Shown here one piece after another: positions 41,001-56,400 of a DNA stretch of 64,000 nt. A program made the position numbers and the translations under genes. Below the pieces are notes generated by a model, which saw only the letters and a program-made list of their open reading frames with translations, had not been told where the DNA came from and did no database searches. How positions within the stretch are numbered: the stretch's first letter is position 1; every line of letters begins with the position of its first letter. The stretch comes from a virus. The stretch spans positions 90,977 to 154,976 of IMG/VR virus record IMGVR_UViG_3300026097_000008, one strand, 5' to 3'.

Positions 41001-41465
41001 TCACTTAGCGACGAAGTAATATACCATCCGGTTAAGTATAAGATACTATTTGGAGATAAGGCTGATACTGATTTGCAAGCCAAATTTAAAATTGTTAAGA
41101 ATCCAGATGCTGTATTAAACGACAATGATGTAAAGTCAAGAGTGATTGCAGCAATTAATCAATTTTTCGCATTGGAAAATTGGGAGTTCGGCGAAACATT
41201 TTATTTCTCTGAACTTAGCACGTATGTAATGCAACAGCTTGCACCTGACTTAGTGACTTTTGTTGTTGTTCCTAATCAAACAACACAGAGTTTTGGTAGT
41301 TTATTTGAAATAAAATCAGAAAGTGACGAAATTTTTATAAGTGGTGCAACAGTTGATGATGTAGATATTATTGATGCTGTCACAGCAAGTAGGTTAAAGG
41401 CAACAGGAAATGTAGTTTCATCTACAAATAATTTGAATGTTGGAATTCAGAGTAGTTCTAATTAA
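38028..41465 (+). CDS. gp6: Baseplate wedge protein gp6
   Basis: An 1145-residue protein. The N-terminus DFDNLRRTMINYLRQNYPED followed by LALIDLIAFLGQNFAFRNDL (residues about 30-75) and ERRESVLRLARLLSYNPK is the hallmark of T4 gp6, a P2 J-like wedge protein that forms the inner iris of the baseplate. The C-terminal part (KSRVIAAINQFFALENWEFG and FSELSTYVMQQLAPDL, residues about 1030-1070) is the second conserved domain. T4 gp6 has 660 residues; here the middle is expanded by about 480 residues of beta-rich sequence. It directly follows gp25, its partner. Confidence 0.9.
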   Translation: MSSTDRQNRLLVAEDWKRIYQSYRNADFKSYDFDNLRRTMINYLRQNYPEDFNDYIESSEYLALIDLIAFLGQNFAFRNDLNARENFLELAERRESVLRLARLLSYNPKRNQAANGLLKIESVQTSEEVRDSNNVNLSNQTIIWNDPSNSNWYEQFIKVMNAALPVNNTFGRPIKSESVNGIPTQQYRFNSTNADTPVYGFNKTIDGTTARFEIVSTDINAATIQEEAPFPGNNFAFLYRDDGRGFASSNSGFFCHFRQGTLDQGTFNVAAPSNNQVVAIDAVNVNNTDVWLYKLNNFGAEEELWTKVDAVEGNNVIYNSLSKDIRNIYSILTRANDRVSLIFADGTFGNLPQGQFRIYYRTSKNQRLVIDPSDMRGVSIRVPYLSKTGKQESLTIVFSLKYSVDNSSTSETNASIKANAPATYYTQNRMVTAEDYQIGPLAVSQEIVKAKSVNRLASGISRYFDLKDATGKYSQTNLFGKDGVIYKEFLTPKQTFSFTTRTDVEGAIVNVVEPILADRKVKNFYLNSFPKTLVGDLNVLWNSLTTDTNQSTGFFTNASGLRAELGTFTASTLKLIKAGSLIKFESPTGSYFDTKDNNKLKTIPQTGIIPPGGKTYLWTKVINVVSAGTEIQSDGTGPVIFNDIIPTNSLLVQIVPRIATTLQSQVKTQIIDQTFAYRTFALRFDTNIGEWRLITNNNLNVNSDFSIGKTGDNTNQQLDASWLLLFETDGDKYTITYRGSRYVFESEDEIRFYYDSSDKIYNSSTGEVIKDRISILEINPEPDSTQSFTTDFDWEVVEEYRDAEGYVNSKKIQVSFFDSDDDGVVDDPDVFDVVVDEETNAISKYVFLQKNITSDGVEDFNYIAQTSLDVIVLSSKGNIGSLSQYDDGQLFYYINEDIFETLNKSAGTLNITQEYKARIGRDNVKFQYVHAADANTRIDPSVSNIIDTYLLTRSYDTSFRQYLEGTTATLPLPPSSDQLYLNYGESINRIKSLSDEVIYHPVKYKILFGDKADTDLQAKFKIVKNPDAVLNDNDVKSRVIAAINQFFALENWEFGETFYFSELSTYVMQQLAPDLVTFVVVPNQTTQSFGSLFEIKSESDEIFISGATVDDVDIIDAVTASRLKATGNVVSSTNNLNVGIQSSSN

Positions 41466-41478
41466 AGGATATTAAAGT

Positions 41479-44400
41479 ATGGCATACGAAAACGATCAAA
41501 ACGAATCAGCACTTCCAGCAGGTCCTGGTGGTAATAGAAAGAGAAAAAGTTCTGATCATCTACCTCGTTATTTTAGAACACAGGCTAATACTAAGTTTTT
41601 ATCTAGTACACTTGACCAACTTATTCAACCAGGCGTAGTAGAACAAATTAACGGCTTTGTTGGAAGAAAAAGTGCAAAGGCGTTTACTCAAAATGACAAT
41701 TATGTAGCTGATGTAAGTAAGTCTAGAGAAGACTATCAATTTGAGCCTGCTGCTGTCATTAAAGATGATTTAGGTAATGTAAAATTTTATAAAGATTATA
41801 ACGATTATGTAAATCAATTAGGAAGTTTTAATAAAGGTATAAACGACCATAGTATTCTAAATAGGCAAGAGTATTATGCTTGGGAACCGCATATTGATTG
41901 GGATAAGTTTAGTAATTTCCGTGAATATTATTGGCTGCCTAATGGACCACAAAGTGTTCCTATAGCGGGAAATACTATAGATGTAGAAAGCAATATCAAA
42001 GTCACTGTAGGTGACAATGTAGACAATAATACATTCTTATTTTCTAATGCAGGCACAACCAATAATCCTACCATTACTCTTTATAGAGGACAAACTTATA
42101 GATTTGAAGTTGATACACCAAATCTTCCATTTACTATTAAGACTCAAAGAACACTTGAAGATGATTTTAACTTGGATTCTAGTAGTATTCTTGTACTTGA
42201 AGGTGTAAGTTTACAAAATTTAGAAAGCGGAACAACTACAATTCAACTAGGACCAGATGTTCCTGACATCATTTACTATGTTGCTGCTAACGATATCAAT
42301 GCCGCAGGCACTATTATTGTAAAAGATATTGAAGAAGCAACTTTTATAGACGTTGAAAACGAAATATTAGGCAAGCGTTATTACAAAACTTCTAACGGGT
42401 TTGATCTTTCAAATGGCATGAAGGTGTATTTTACAGGGGATGTTGAACCTGCTTCTTATTCAACAGGTGCATATTATGTAGAAGGCGTTGGTAATAGTAT
42501 AAAACTAGTATCAGAAACTAGTCTAAACGTACCTAGTGCATTTACGAGTGATATTGTTCTTGAATTTGATGACGAACAAGAAGGATTTGATACAGTTCCA
42601 TTTAGTAGTGCAATTGGTTATGCAGGTACTAAAGATTATTTTGTAGTGAATAGAGCATCACAAGATGGAAATCTTTGGAGTAGATATAATCGCTGGTTCC
42701 ATAGAAGTGTAATTGAGCAAAGTGCAGCAATTAACAATCAACCAGTTGAGGTTGATCAATCTCTACGAGCTAAAAGACCGATTATTGAATTTAATGCAGG
42801 ATTAAAACTTGCAAATTTTGGTACACTTGCAAAAACTGATGTTGATCTTGTAGACGACTTTACAACAGATGTATTTTCTGTTATTGAAGGTAGTCCGGGA
42901 TATAATATTGACGGTATTGATATTGTAAACGGAATGAGAATTCTTTTTACAGCTGATACTGATATTCTTGTAAAAGGTAGAATCTTTGAAGTTGAATTTA
43001 TTAATTTTGCAAGCGGAGGAGCATCTAACAGACAAGTTCACTTGAAAGAAGTTAGTGACACACAGCCTTTAGATAATGAAGTTGTGCTTGTAAAAAACGG
43101 CACAACTTACAAAGGAAAATTGTTTTATTTTCAAAATGACGCCTGGAAATTAACACAAGATAAAACAAATGTAAACCAAGCTCCTCTCTTTGACGTTTTT
43201 GATGCAGACGGAAATAGTTATGCAGATACAACAGCATATTCTGCTTCAAACTTTTTAGGAACCAAAGTTTTTAGTTATCAAGAAGGCACAGGTTCAATAG
43301 ATGACGAATTAGGAATTTCTTTAAATTACAGAAACATTGCGAATGTAGGCGATATACTTTTTGATTTTAATCTTCTTAATGATAGTTTTACCTACACTAT
43401 TGACAATGCAATTTTTAGTAAGAATACAGACATAGGATTTTTAAGATCTTATACTGATAGAACTTCTTTTACTACACTTAACGGCTGGACAGAAGCTGAC
43501 ACTGATAGTGATCAACCTGTAATTAGACAGTATGTATTTGATAATACTAGTGTAGGATTTGAAATCGATGTATACGATAATAGTGCAAGTCTTACAGACT
43601 TGTGGATAAGAGTTTATCTAAATAATGATCTTAAATTTGAAGGCACGGATTATACAATTAATACAAATGTACAAGGAAATAGTGTTATTAATTTTAATAA
43701 CTCCCTAACAATTGGTGATGTAGTTGTAATTAAAACTAAATCTAGCACAATAAAAAATGATAATGGCCTTTACGAAGTTCCAATCAATCTAGAACGCAAT
43801 CCGTTAAATGAAAATTTAACTGAATTTACACTAGGTGAAGTTAATGATCATGTTAGTACTATTATAGAGGGTACAGGAGAATTTGCTGGCACTTATCCTG
43901 GTACAAGCAACTTAAGAGATCTAGGATCTGTATCAAAATTCGGACGCAGATTTGTACAGCATAGTGCTCCTCTAAATCTAAGTTTATATCATTTGCTCGA
44001 TAAAGAAAGCAATATAGTTAAAGCAATTAGTTTCGCTAGAAACGAGTATGCTAAATTTAAGAGACAGTTTTTACTTACTATAGATGAACTAGGATATGAT
44101 GGACCTGTCAAAGGTCACGTAGACAAAGTATTGTCAGAGATCAACAGAGCAAAAACTGAAAGTATGCCGTTTTACTTTTCAGACATGGTTCCAACGGGTG
44201 CTACAAAAAAGAATACATATATTGTAGAAGATGTGAATTTTACATTCTTTGGTCTGACCAGGACTTTCTTGCTTACTGAGCAATCTCGACGAGCTGTTGA
44301 GGTATATCAAAACGGAGTTCAACTAGTATACGGAAAAGATTATACTTTTAACACTGATGGATTCTGTGTAATCACAGCAACCAAACAGCTAGACGATGTA

Positions 44401-47400
44401 ATTGAAATTTACGAATACGAAAGTACAAACGGAAGCTTTGTGCCTCCTACCCCTACAAAATTAGGATTATATCCCAAATACGAACCTAGTGTGTATGTAG
44501 ACAACACATATCAAACACCTACAAAAGTAATACAAGGTCACGACGGAAGTATTATCGTAGCATACGATGATTTTAGAGATGACTTAATTCTTGAACTTGA
44601 AAAAAGAATATACAACAATCTAAAAGTTGAATACGATGTATCCTTGTTTGATATTCACGACATAAAAGGCGGCGAGTATAGAAACACTGGTGTTGATAGA
44701 ACGGATTTGAACCGTGCAATGCTAGGAGATTTTATTGAATGGAGTAATCTTGTTGAATCAGATTACACACTTCATGATTTTTTTGAAAGAACTAACAGAT
44801 TTACTTTCAATCATAAAAACCTACAATCACCTAGTGGCAAAACTGTACCAGGATTTTGGAGACAGATTTACAAAGAAGCATATGATACTGACCGCCCTCA
44901 CACACATCCTTGGGAGATGCTAGGGTTTACCATTCAACCTACATGGTGGGAAGAAGTATATGGCCCTGCACCATACACAAAGGATAACCTTATCCTATGG
45001 CAAGACCTTGAAGGAGGTATTGTAAGAGAACCTAACAAGAAACTAGTCTTTAAAACAAAATATAAAAGAAGTGGACTAACTAGTTATATACCAGTTGATG
45101 AGCAAGGTAATTTGTTGCCTCCTGTGGATAGCGGTTATATTAGAAATTATACGGCCCAAGAAATAGACGACAGCTTTGTATTCGGTGACGGTGCACCTGT
45201 AGAAACAGCTTGGCGCAGAAGTTCGGAATATCCATTTAGTTTACTAAAATCATTTGTTATAAATCAGCCTAGCAAAACGTTCGCAACCGCATTTGATAGA
45301 ATTAGGCAGACTAGAAATGCTACAGGACAAATTGTTTATTCAAGTACAAACAAGCGATTAAGACTTAGTGATATTGTATTTCCTAATACATCCGAAGATA
45401 CTACGCAAGTATATACAGCTGGACTTGTAAATTATGTTTCCGCATATATGGCAGCTGATGTTTTAAGATCTTATACAGAGTACAAAGAAAACATCAATAA
45501 TTTGAGAAATCAAATTGGTTTCAAGATCGGCGGATTTACTGATAAAGAAAAATTTAGATTAATTTTAGACAGCAGAACGCCGTTAAATGAAGGCAACGTA
45601 TTTGTTCCAGATGAAAACTATCAAATTTTCTTAAACACTAGTTCTCCTATCGAAACTATATCATATAGTGGCGTCATTGTAGAACGCAGAGAAGACGGTT
45701 ATGTTATTAAAGGATACGATCGTCAAAATACATCATTCAAATATCACAGGGCTGTCCAAACTCAAAATGATCCTAGTATCAACATAGGAGGCATTAGCGA
45801 ACCTTTCTTGATTTGGACAGCAGGAAAACAGTATGTACCTGGAACCAATGTAGAATTTGAAGGATCATACTATAGAGTTAAAACAGCACACACTAGTGAA
45901 AATGATTTTGATTCTAGTTTCTTTGCAAAGCTTCCCAATTTACCTTTGATAGGTGGCAGAGACGCAGTTATAAGAAAGAGCTTTCTTGCAGATTTTGAAG
46001 AAGAATTACTGTATGGTACTTTATTACCAGAAGTTCAAGATGTAGTAGATTTTTTATTAGGTTATGGAAGTTGGTTAGAATCCAAAGGATTTGTATTTGA
46101 TTACTTTGACGGAGATTCTGCGGCAGTATTGAACTGGAGACACAGCGTAAACGAATTTCTATTTTGGACTACACAAAACTGGAGTGCTGGGAGTGTAATT
46201 GCACTTAGTCCGGCTGCAAGTAGACTAAAACTACAAACAGATTATTCAACAGTTGATAATGTTTTTGACAGTTTTTACGGTTATACACTTTTAAAGTCAG
46301 ATGGTAATAAACTAGTAGAAGAATTTAGCAGTCTAGGTAGAGAACCAAACGAATTTATACTACAACCTAAGAACACCGAAGATGGAATATTTTCTGTTAG
46401 GTTGCCTCTTATACAAAAAGAACATGTATGTCTTATAGACAACAGGACAGTATTTGGTGATGTAATATATGATCTACAACCAGGATATAGGCAAGAGCGT
46501 ATCAAAGTATTAGGTTATAGAACAGATGGCTGGGACGGAAGTTTAAATATTCCAGGCTTTATCTATGATAATGCTACTGTAGAAGAGTGGGAATCTTGGA
46601 AAGATTACGCCATTGGCGATGTTGTAAAATATAAAGAATTTTATTATAGTGCTGCTGTAAAAATTTCTGGAGAAGAAAACTTTACAGCATCTAAATGGAA
46701 TAGACTTGCTGAAAAACCAGAGGCAGGATTGTATGCAAACTTTGAATACAAAACTAATCAGTTTGGAGATTTTTACGATTTAGACAGTGACAATTTTGAC
46801 ACAGAACAACAGAGATTGGCACAACACCTTATTGGCTATCAAAAACGCGACTATTTAGAAAACATTATTAACGATAGTGTAAGCCAGTATAAATTCTACC
46901 AAGGCATGATTGCAGACAAGGGTACTGAAAATGCTCTTACTAAATTGTTTGACGCACTTGCAAGTGACGACAAAGACAGTTTAGAATTTTACGAAGAATG
47001 GGCAATTAAAGACGGTCAGTATGGAGCTTCGGATGGATTTGAAGAAGTAGAATTCAAACTTGACGAATCTAAATTTAGATTGACTCCGCAGCCTATAGAG
47101 TTAGTAAATCAAGTCACCGGACAGGAAACAGACCTAGTTTATAGGATACAGCCTTTTGAAACGTATGTCAAGAGCACAGATTATGATCATACTAATGCTT
47201 TTCCTAGTAAGAAAATCCTAGACACATATATTAACAATGCTGGCTATGTCAATCAACAAGATGTATTAGGTATAGCATCCTCCTACACTGATATCACTAG
47301 CTTCTTCTACAATCAAGTAAGACAAGGTGCTTATATCTGGGTAGGCAACGATAACAGATCTTGGAATGTTTATAAACATGTAGGAACGCCATATATAATT

Positions 47401-50400
47401 GAAAATGTAGAAAGTACTACAGGCGGATTTACAATTACCGTAAATGCAACTCCGCAAGATATTGCAACGGGAGATGTAATTGGTGTAGCAGATCTTTACA
47501 GGTATAATGCTGTTGGTGCCACAGACAGTAGTATGGATGCCTCTTATGAAAAGTTTACCCTAGAAGGGTTTTTTGAAGTGTTAACCGTTGCTAACAATAA
47601 AATTACATTAGCTACTGATCAAACAATAGAAGATATTGACTCTGTAAGGGGTTCTTTAACTAAATTTATATCTGTAAGATCGAGTAATGCTATAGAAGCA
47701 AATGCAATATCACAGCAGGGCGTTTCTAAGAACGATTTAATCTGGATAGATGATAACGGGCAATTGGCATGGAACGTACTAAAAAACAATCAATCATTTT
47801 TAGAATTGCAAAAATTGTCTAATGATACTGCCGGTGAAGGACATAACTACGGATTTAGCATCAGTGCTGATGATAGGAATACAACATTACTTGTAGGTGC
47901 GCCTGATTACGAAGACGGTAGAGTTTTTGTTTATAACAGACCTGCAAACAGTGTAAATTTTGTTCAAACACAAATTATTGAACCTTTTGGTTTTGCAGAT
48001 CCAGCAGAACGATTCGGAGCAAGTGTTGCTGTGAGCCCTGACGGTGAATATGCTATCATTGGCTCACCTAACGCATCTAATGTAAAAACAAAATACGATA
48101 GTAATAAAGATTTTGTTGCTACAACTGATTATCCAAAAGGTTCAATAGTTAGAAAAGATCAAAGTTTATGGAAGTCTGTAGTAGATATTCAAGGTCAAGA
48201 AGATAATATTCTTTTCAACAGCTTTGGTAGTACAACCCAAGCAATAGAAACGCTGAGTATTGAAGCAGATAGCACTCAACAGTCGCCTGTTCTATTAGTT
48301 GGTAATTATGCTATAGATGCAACAACAGGATTGTATGCATTTCCTAACTTCCAAACAGATCATTTCTTAGTAAGAGTACCTTTAGAGATATATGAAGGGT
48401 CTGGCCAAAACGATGAAGTTAAACTAGGATGGAATAAGAGGACTTATTCCAATCAATCGCAATCAGTATTAGTAGATAGAGAACCTTTTAACGGAGACTA
48501 TCCTTTAATAACAGGCGAATTTTTAGAACAAACTAGAAGTATACAGCATAAAGTAGATGTTATACTTTATATTAATGCTGCAACAAATGTTCCTAATATA
48601 GGCGACACCCTTCAAACTGATACAGGAAGCGGCACAGTTTCTTATGTATTTTCAGATGCATCTGAAACAGTGCTATACCTTAGCGATCTTAACGGTTCGT
48701 TAAATGCAGAAGATCCTATTTTTAGATCAGATGGAGATTTTATAGGACAATACGTAAAACAAGGTCCTAATGACGAAGTTGATACTTCAGCTGTTTGGGG
48801 CGGATATTGGATGATAAAAGTTAGTACATCCTATACTCCCACTACACTTACTAACGTAAGCGACCAAGGCAAGGCATTAGTCTTTTATGATGTAATACCT
48901 GATAGTACTTCCACAGGCAGATATTACTATAATAGTTTAGATTTTCAAGCCGGCGTCACAAGAAGTCAAAACACTTTAGGTAGTCTTATCGAAGTCTTAA
49001 GCTTTAGCGGCTCCCCCGGACCTGGCGGCACTACAGGAGATTTTTTAAGTAATTTATATGTGGTAAGAACTCCAAAGCAGATTACTGATATAATTACAGC
49101 CGGAGACGAAATAGATTTATATGTCAATCAATTACCTAGAGACGGTATAGGTATTGTTAAAGATCTTACAGATATAAATCTTTCTACAACAATTACAAAT
49201 AAAAAACAAACAGTATACGATGTTTGGGACGGCTACATTAATCTTGATTTTACAAAGTTTGATGCAGGCGGCAATCCTTTTGAACCTAAGATAGGCTTGA
49301 CTGTAAGAGACAGAACACGTGGAGGCACAGCTGAAATTGCTTTCTATCAAAGGAATGGACTTAACGTTACTATTTTTGTTAAAAATGTTTCGGGAACTTG
49401 GTCGTTAGGTGACGATTTTGGACAAAATGCAGAAATAGAATTTTTAGGAGTTCCCGGAGATCCAGATGTTATATATCAAGTTGATAGAATCATGGGTCAA
49501 ATACAGTACATTGGACTAGGATATGCTCCGGCAAATATCGGCGGACTGCTAGTCTTTGAAGCTGCTGAAAATATAGATATTCCTACTACTAGAGTACTAC
49601 TCGATATAGAATATTGGTTGTATAATGAAAGTGAAATTCAAGGAATTCCTAGACCAGCAAATGCTCCTAGTCCTGTGAATAATGAATGGCAAGAAGTATT
49701 CAATATACCTGCAGACTCTACAGGTACAGCAAGCGGATTAACTAATGAAGGACTGTACAATCTATATCAAAAATCAAGACCAGGAGTTTATGATCTTGTA
49801 GCTTCTTATACTGTTCCTGAACAACAATCAAATCTTTATCTAGGCAATCAAGTAAAAATTACAAAATTCAACGAATTGTACAGAGCTTTTATTCATGCAA
49901 AAGGATTAGAAACTGAATCGTCACCTGGTCGAATATATATGGTCAAAGACGGAATTGAAAATGACAACAGCTACAATTGGGAATATGCAAAAAATAAAAA
50001 GTTTAGAGGGCCGTTTAACGACAGTATAAATTATTATACCGGAGACATAGTTTATTTACAGGACGGATATGATTCGTCAGGTATTTCGAGCGTTGATACA
50101 TTATATACTGCTAAGACAAACATAGCAGCAGGCAACTTTGATGCAAATGACTGGACCTCAACTGATGACCTTATTGATTATGTAGGTTATATTCCTAATA
50201 ATACAGGACTAAGTGTTGTCAATGACAGTAGTAATGATTTTAGTACAGTCCTCGATCAAGGAAATTTATACAGTTTTGGTACATCATATGATATATCAAA
50301 AAATGGCGATGTGTTAGTTGTATCAGCATTATACGATAATACTAAGGCTAATAGAGTTGTTGTTTACAGATCAAATAACGGACACTTTGAAAGACGTCAA

Positions 50401-53400
50401 GAAATATTAGCTGATAGTAATACTAGCGGATTTGGACAAAGTATTTCTATTAGTGATGACGGAATGCTAATAGCTATAGGCGAACCTTTCAATGACGATG
50501 TTGATGAAGATCAAGGTTTAGTTTATATCTATAAACAAATTAACAGCGTATTTGAATTGTATCAAACACTTAATAGTCCTAGCAATGAACGAGCTGAAAT
50601 GTTTGGATGGAATATCGAATTCGACGGCGACAGTCTTGCAGTCAACGCAAGAAATGCAGATTCTTTCGATAAAACTACATTCGATTTATATCAAGATGCA
50701 ATCACATCAGATGATTCTAATTATGTAAATGATCCAACTAGTATAGAAAATACAAATGCTACAACTTTTGATAATGGATTTACGTCATTCAAGACTGTAA
50801 ATAAAAATAGCGGTGTAGTTTATTTGTATGAAAACTATAACGAAACTATGCTATATGGGCAAACTATACAAGTAGCAGATGCAAATATTAACTATTTTGG
50901 TCGAAATTTATTGATTAAAAACAATCATGTTTATGTTAGTCTACCGTCATTGGAGGAAAATGATCGAGAAGGCCAGCTTTATGATTTTAGAAAACCTGAA
51001 AACAGTAGAATATGGAACATACACCGAGAAGCTAAAGACACTGTAGATCTTGACAAAATTAAAAAACTATTCTTGTACGATACTGTGCAACAAGAACTTA
51101 TCACCTACCTAGACTTTATAGATCCATTACAAGGCAAAGTTGCAGGCATAGCAGAACAAGATATTAGATTTAAGACTTATTATGATCCTGCAACGTATTC
51201 GACCACTTCAAATGCTGATCCGTTAGCTACGCAAAGTTTAGTTTTTGACAGAACAGATAGTTGGGGTAAAGAACACGTAGGCGAAGTATGGTGGAATCTA
51301 AACACAGTTAAATTTTATAACCCTTATCAAGATACAGTAATCTATAGCACACAAAACTGGAATCGTATTTTTGTAGGTAATAGTGTAGACGTGTACGAAT
51401 GGGTGGAAAGTGATGTTCTGCCTAGCGTTTGGGACGAACGTGCAGACACAAATCAATGGTTCCCAAGGGGTTATAGTGGCACAAGCTTATATGGTGATAG
51501 TGCATATTCTACTAAATCAGTATATGATAGTGTCGGACAAATATTCAAAACAAAATACTACTTCTGGGTCGAAAATAAAAAGGTTATTCCAAATGTAGAA
51601 TTTAGGAATATTAAACTAACAGAAATCAAGAGCTATATCGAAGATCCGCAAGCCGCAGGTTTAAGATTTGCAACTCTAATTAGTCCAACACAGTTTGTAA
51701 TTTACAACTGCGAAGATTTAATTAAAAATACAGATGTGGCACTAAGTGTGCAATATTGGACAATCGATAACCAAACTCAAAACATTCACAATCAATATCA
51801 GATTGTTAGTGAAGGACTCGAAACAAGTCAGCCAAAGGCAGATATCACAAGAAAATGGTTCGATAGCTTAGTTGGATATGATGAACAAAAAAGACCTGTA
51901 CCCGATCCTTCACTTTCACCTAAGTACAAATATGGTATTCTAAATAATCCTAGACAAGGATGGTTTGTAAATAGAACTGAGGCACTAAAGCAATTTATTG
52001 AAAGAACCAATCGTGTATTGCTGGAAAATTTAATAATTGACGACAAAGATATTTCTAATTTGTTCCAAAATGAGGAAGCACCTAGTGTTCAGTCAAAACA
52101 ATACGATACAACTGTTGATACACTTGCAGATTTAGAATTTGTAGGTGTAGCAAGAGCCGCTCAAGCAAGCCTAACTCCTGTTGTAGAAAATGGTAAAATC
52201 ACAAGAATTATAATTGATAACCCTGGGAGAGGTTATAGAGTTGTACCTACTTTTACTTTAAGTGGCAACGGTGAAGGTGCAGAGATAGAATTAGAGATTA
52301 ACAATATCGGACAAATAATTAGTGCAACTGTAATAAAGCAAGGCAATAATTATGATAATAGTACCACCATTACAGTACGAAGATTTACAGTTTTGGTTCA
52401 AAGTGACAATACAATTCAAGGTAAATGGGCTTTATATGAAAGGTTAACAGCAAATACAGGATCTTGGAATAGAATAAGAAGTCAAGCGTTTGATGCATCG
52501 TTATACTGGAGTTATGCTGATTGGTATGCTATAGGATATAGTGAATTGACAGAAATAAATTTCTTGATAGATAATTCATACGAACTAACAAGCCTTGAAA
52601 ATCAAATAGGCGACACTGTGAAAATATCTAGTATCGGCACAGGTGGTTGGCTATTGCTAGAAAAAATAGATGAGCAGGACACACAAGATTATACTGTAAA
52701 CTATAAAACTATTGGACGAGAAAACGGAACTATACAATTTAATCGAAGTCTTTATGATTTCAATTTTTCAAGTGTCGGTTTTGATACTATTAGTTTCGAT
52801 ACAAAAATATATGACAGCGAACCTGTGAACGAATTAAGGATTGTGCTAAACGCTATTAAAGATGATTTATTCATAGATGATCTATTGATAGAATTTAATA
52901 AACTTTTCTTTGCAAGTATACGATATATTTTCTCAGAGCAGCCTTATGTTGATTGGCTTTTTAAAACAAGCTTCATTAAAGCTAAACATAATGTCGGTAC
53001 ACTTAGAGAAGACATTACTTTTAATAATGATAATCTTCCGAGTTATGAAGCATATGTAAAAGAAGTCAAACCTTTTGCTACTAAAATTAGAGAATACTTG
53101 AGTGCTTATGAAGGGTTAGATAATACAAGATCTGTAGTCACAGATTTTGATCTTGCACCTAGATATCAAGATGCTCTTAAAAAGATATTGCCTGAGGCTA
53201 TAAAAATAGTTGATAATAATTTAATTGGCGTAGATGCAGATCTTGAAACCTATCCGAATAAAAATTGGTTAGATAATGCATCTTACAAAATTACATCTGT
53301 AGATGTTGTAAATAACGGGTCAGGATATACTTCACCACCTGAATTAATTGTTGAAGGCGGCGGTGGATCTGGTGCAATCTTAAAAGCTTTTTTAGGAAGA

Positions 53401-56400
53401 AATGGGCAAATAAGTTCTGTAGAAGTTGTGAATGCAGGCACAGGGTACTATAGTTCTCCTACAGTGAGTATAAACGGCAATCTAATTGAAAGCGGCGAAG
53501 ATGCAACACTCAGTGTAAAGATTGGTGATAGTCCTGTTAGAAATATACATACTATTGTAAAGTTTGATCGCACTACAGGCACTTATCTACACACTAATTT
53601 GTCACCTGACCCGGAAACATTTGTAGGTTCAGGAAACAAATTTGCTTATGATCTAATTTGGCCAATGGATCTTCTAAAAACTAATGTTAATATCTCAGTA
53701 AACAATATAGAATTACTAGAAAGTGAATATTCTTATGAGAATATACTTGATACTTCTAAAGGGTATGATAGATATTATGGTAGAGTAATATTTACTGATG
53801 CACCTCTAGTAGGGGATCAAATTAGTATTACATATAAGAAAAATATTAATTTGCTTCAAGCACAGGATAGAATTAACCTAGCATACGAAATAGGTGCAGG
53901 TAAATTTGGTAAAGACCTTGGTCAATTAATGGACGGCATTGACTACGGTGGCGTCGAAGTAAAAAGTTTCAGTTTCGGCGGCTCAGGCGGCTGGGATGAT
54001 AATTCATGGTTTTCAGATACTTGGGATTCAAACTACGACATTTCTTATGAAGACGAAATTTTCGAGTTTGACGGATCTACAATAGAAGTCACACTTAGTC
54101 AGCCACTAGAACTAGGGGTAGTTTATAATGTATACTATCAAACTCCTACAGATAGTCAACCAGTAAGAATTGATGATCCTGCCTATGACGGAAGTACAAT
54201 TGTAGATAATCCTAATGCAATTATGCGGTCGTTTGTTGGCGACGGAGTGACGCAAACACTTTATCTCGATGATCTTAAATTATCTACATATCAAGAAGAC
54301 GGAAACAATACAGGTATATTTTTACAAACAGGTGCAAATTACAAACTAATTATCCGTAAGTCTACAAGTGACGGTACTTTTGATATTGACCCAGAAGGTT
54401 ATGATACAATTCTTGCAGGTGGTAATTTGAATTATTCTACTGCCACTGGCTTAGCTGCCGAAGATATTACTATCGACGGCGATGGATTTGTGACACCTAC
54501 TACATCAAAAGGTCCAGAAGAATTAATACCTGGACAAATATTGGACACTGTTGATATTAAAGTATTTGAAAGACCTAAAGGCGGAAGTAGTCCTATAACC
54601 TCTAGATTTTATAGAGGCGATGGGTCTACAAAAACATTTGATATTGGAAGTTCATTAATATTAAAAGATAGTATTTTTGTAAAGGTAGAATTTGAAGTAA
54701 AGTCTAGTGATAATTACACTATAGATTATGCAGAAAATACTATAACACTTGATACTGCTCCTGCCGCTGGTCAAAGAATTAATATCTTGACATTAGGAGT
54801 AAGTGGCACAAATGTTCTAGATATTGACGAGTTTATTGCCGATGGAAGCACTGTTGAATTTTTAACTAATGTAAGATGGAGTGAAACTCTTTCTTATTAT
54901 ATAACTATTGACGGTGAAAAACAAGAAAACATTGTATTCCGATCTGACGAAACATACGAAGTTCCTAACAATGTGGTATTAAAGTTAGCTACCCCGCCTA
55001 GTGCAGGAAGCGTTATACGTTTTGCTTTTTTTGAAAATGATACAGATGTTAAAAACTTTAGTGAAGTATTGATAGATAACTTTATAGCAGACGGAAGCAC
55101 AACTAGTTTCCAACTTAGTCAAACACCATTCACACAAAAAATAGAATCCTGGTTTACAGTAGTAAAAGTGAACAATAAAATACTTAATGCAGGGTATAAT
55201 AAACGATTCATTGCCACAGCAGCTAAATTAGAATATAAATTAGACGAATGGCAAGTTCCGCCAGGTTCTATTAGAAATAGTCAAATTAAAGTATTCTTAA
55301 ATGGAACAGAGCTCGAATATATTCAACAATGGACGTTTGTAGGAAATCCTAGCACAGATGATCAAGACGGTACACTAATAAGATTAAAAGATAATGTAGT
55401 ACAGCAAGATGGCAACGTTTTAGATGTATATGTTATAAGCGATGGCGAGTATAGATACGGAACATTTGACAACAATCTACAATTTACCGAAACACCAGGT
55501 ATTTTACAATTAGATAGTGCTTATAATGATGGCGATACTATTACAGTATATCAATTTAGTAATCACGACAGTCAAGGATTTGAAAGACAAAAATTCGATG
55601 TAGTGGATAGGGTTAATATTACTAATCTAGAAGATGGTAGTACTATACCGGTAGATGATGCAACATTTCCTGAAGAATGGTATCAAATACAGCACCTAAG
55701 AAATGGTCTGATAGAGCTTCGCGAAGAAGCAATAGATGCACAATATGTTTGGGTGACAATTAATGGCGATCTATTGACACCTAACGTAGATTACTATATT
55801 ACAGAAAACAAACGTTATGTAAAAATAGATGCAACTATTGCGGAAAATGACACTATTGAATTAATACAATTTAGCAATCCGATCACCACTAATAAATTAG
55901 GTTGGAGACAGTTTAAAGACATGTTGAATCGCACACACTACAAACGCCTTGATGGTACAGAAAATATCACTCTTGCAAGCGATTTGAATTGGTACGATAA
56001 TGAGATAGTACTTATTAATGCAGACAGTCTTGTGGAACCACAGCCTAACGGCAAAGTTCCTAATATTATTTTTATTGAAGGAGAACGTATTGAATACTTT
56101 ATTAAGGACGGTAATACGCTCAAGCAGCTACGTAGAGGCACACTAGGTACAGGAGTGAAGGATGTTTATACGACAGGTACAGAACTTTATAACCAAAGTC
56201 AAGAATCTACAATGCCTTACAAAGACGAAACAATTACTACTATATTAGATGCAGACGGAACAAGCACAGTTTATGAACTAGATTTTGTTGCAAATAATGT
56301 AAACGAATTTGAAGTTTTTGTCGCAGGTAGGCGCTTGCGAAAAAGTGAAATTAATTCTTATGTACAACCTAATCCAACTGCACAAGATTCGCCAGAAGGA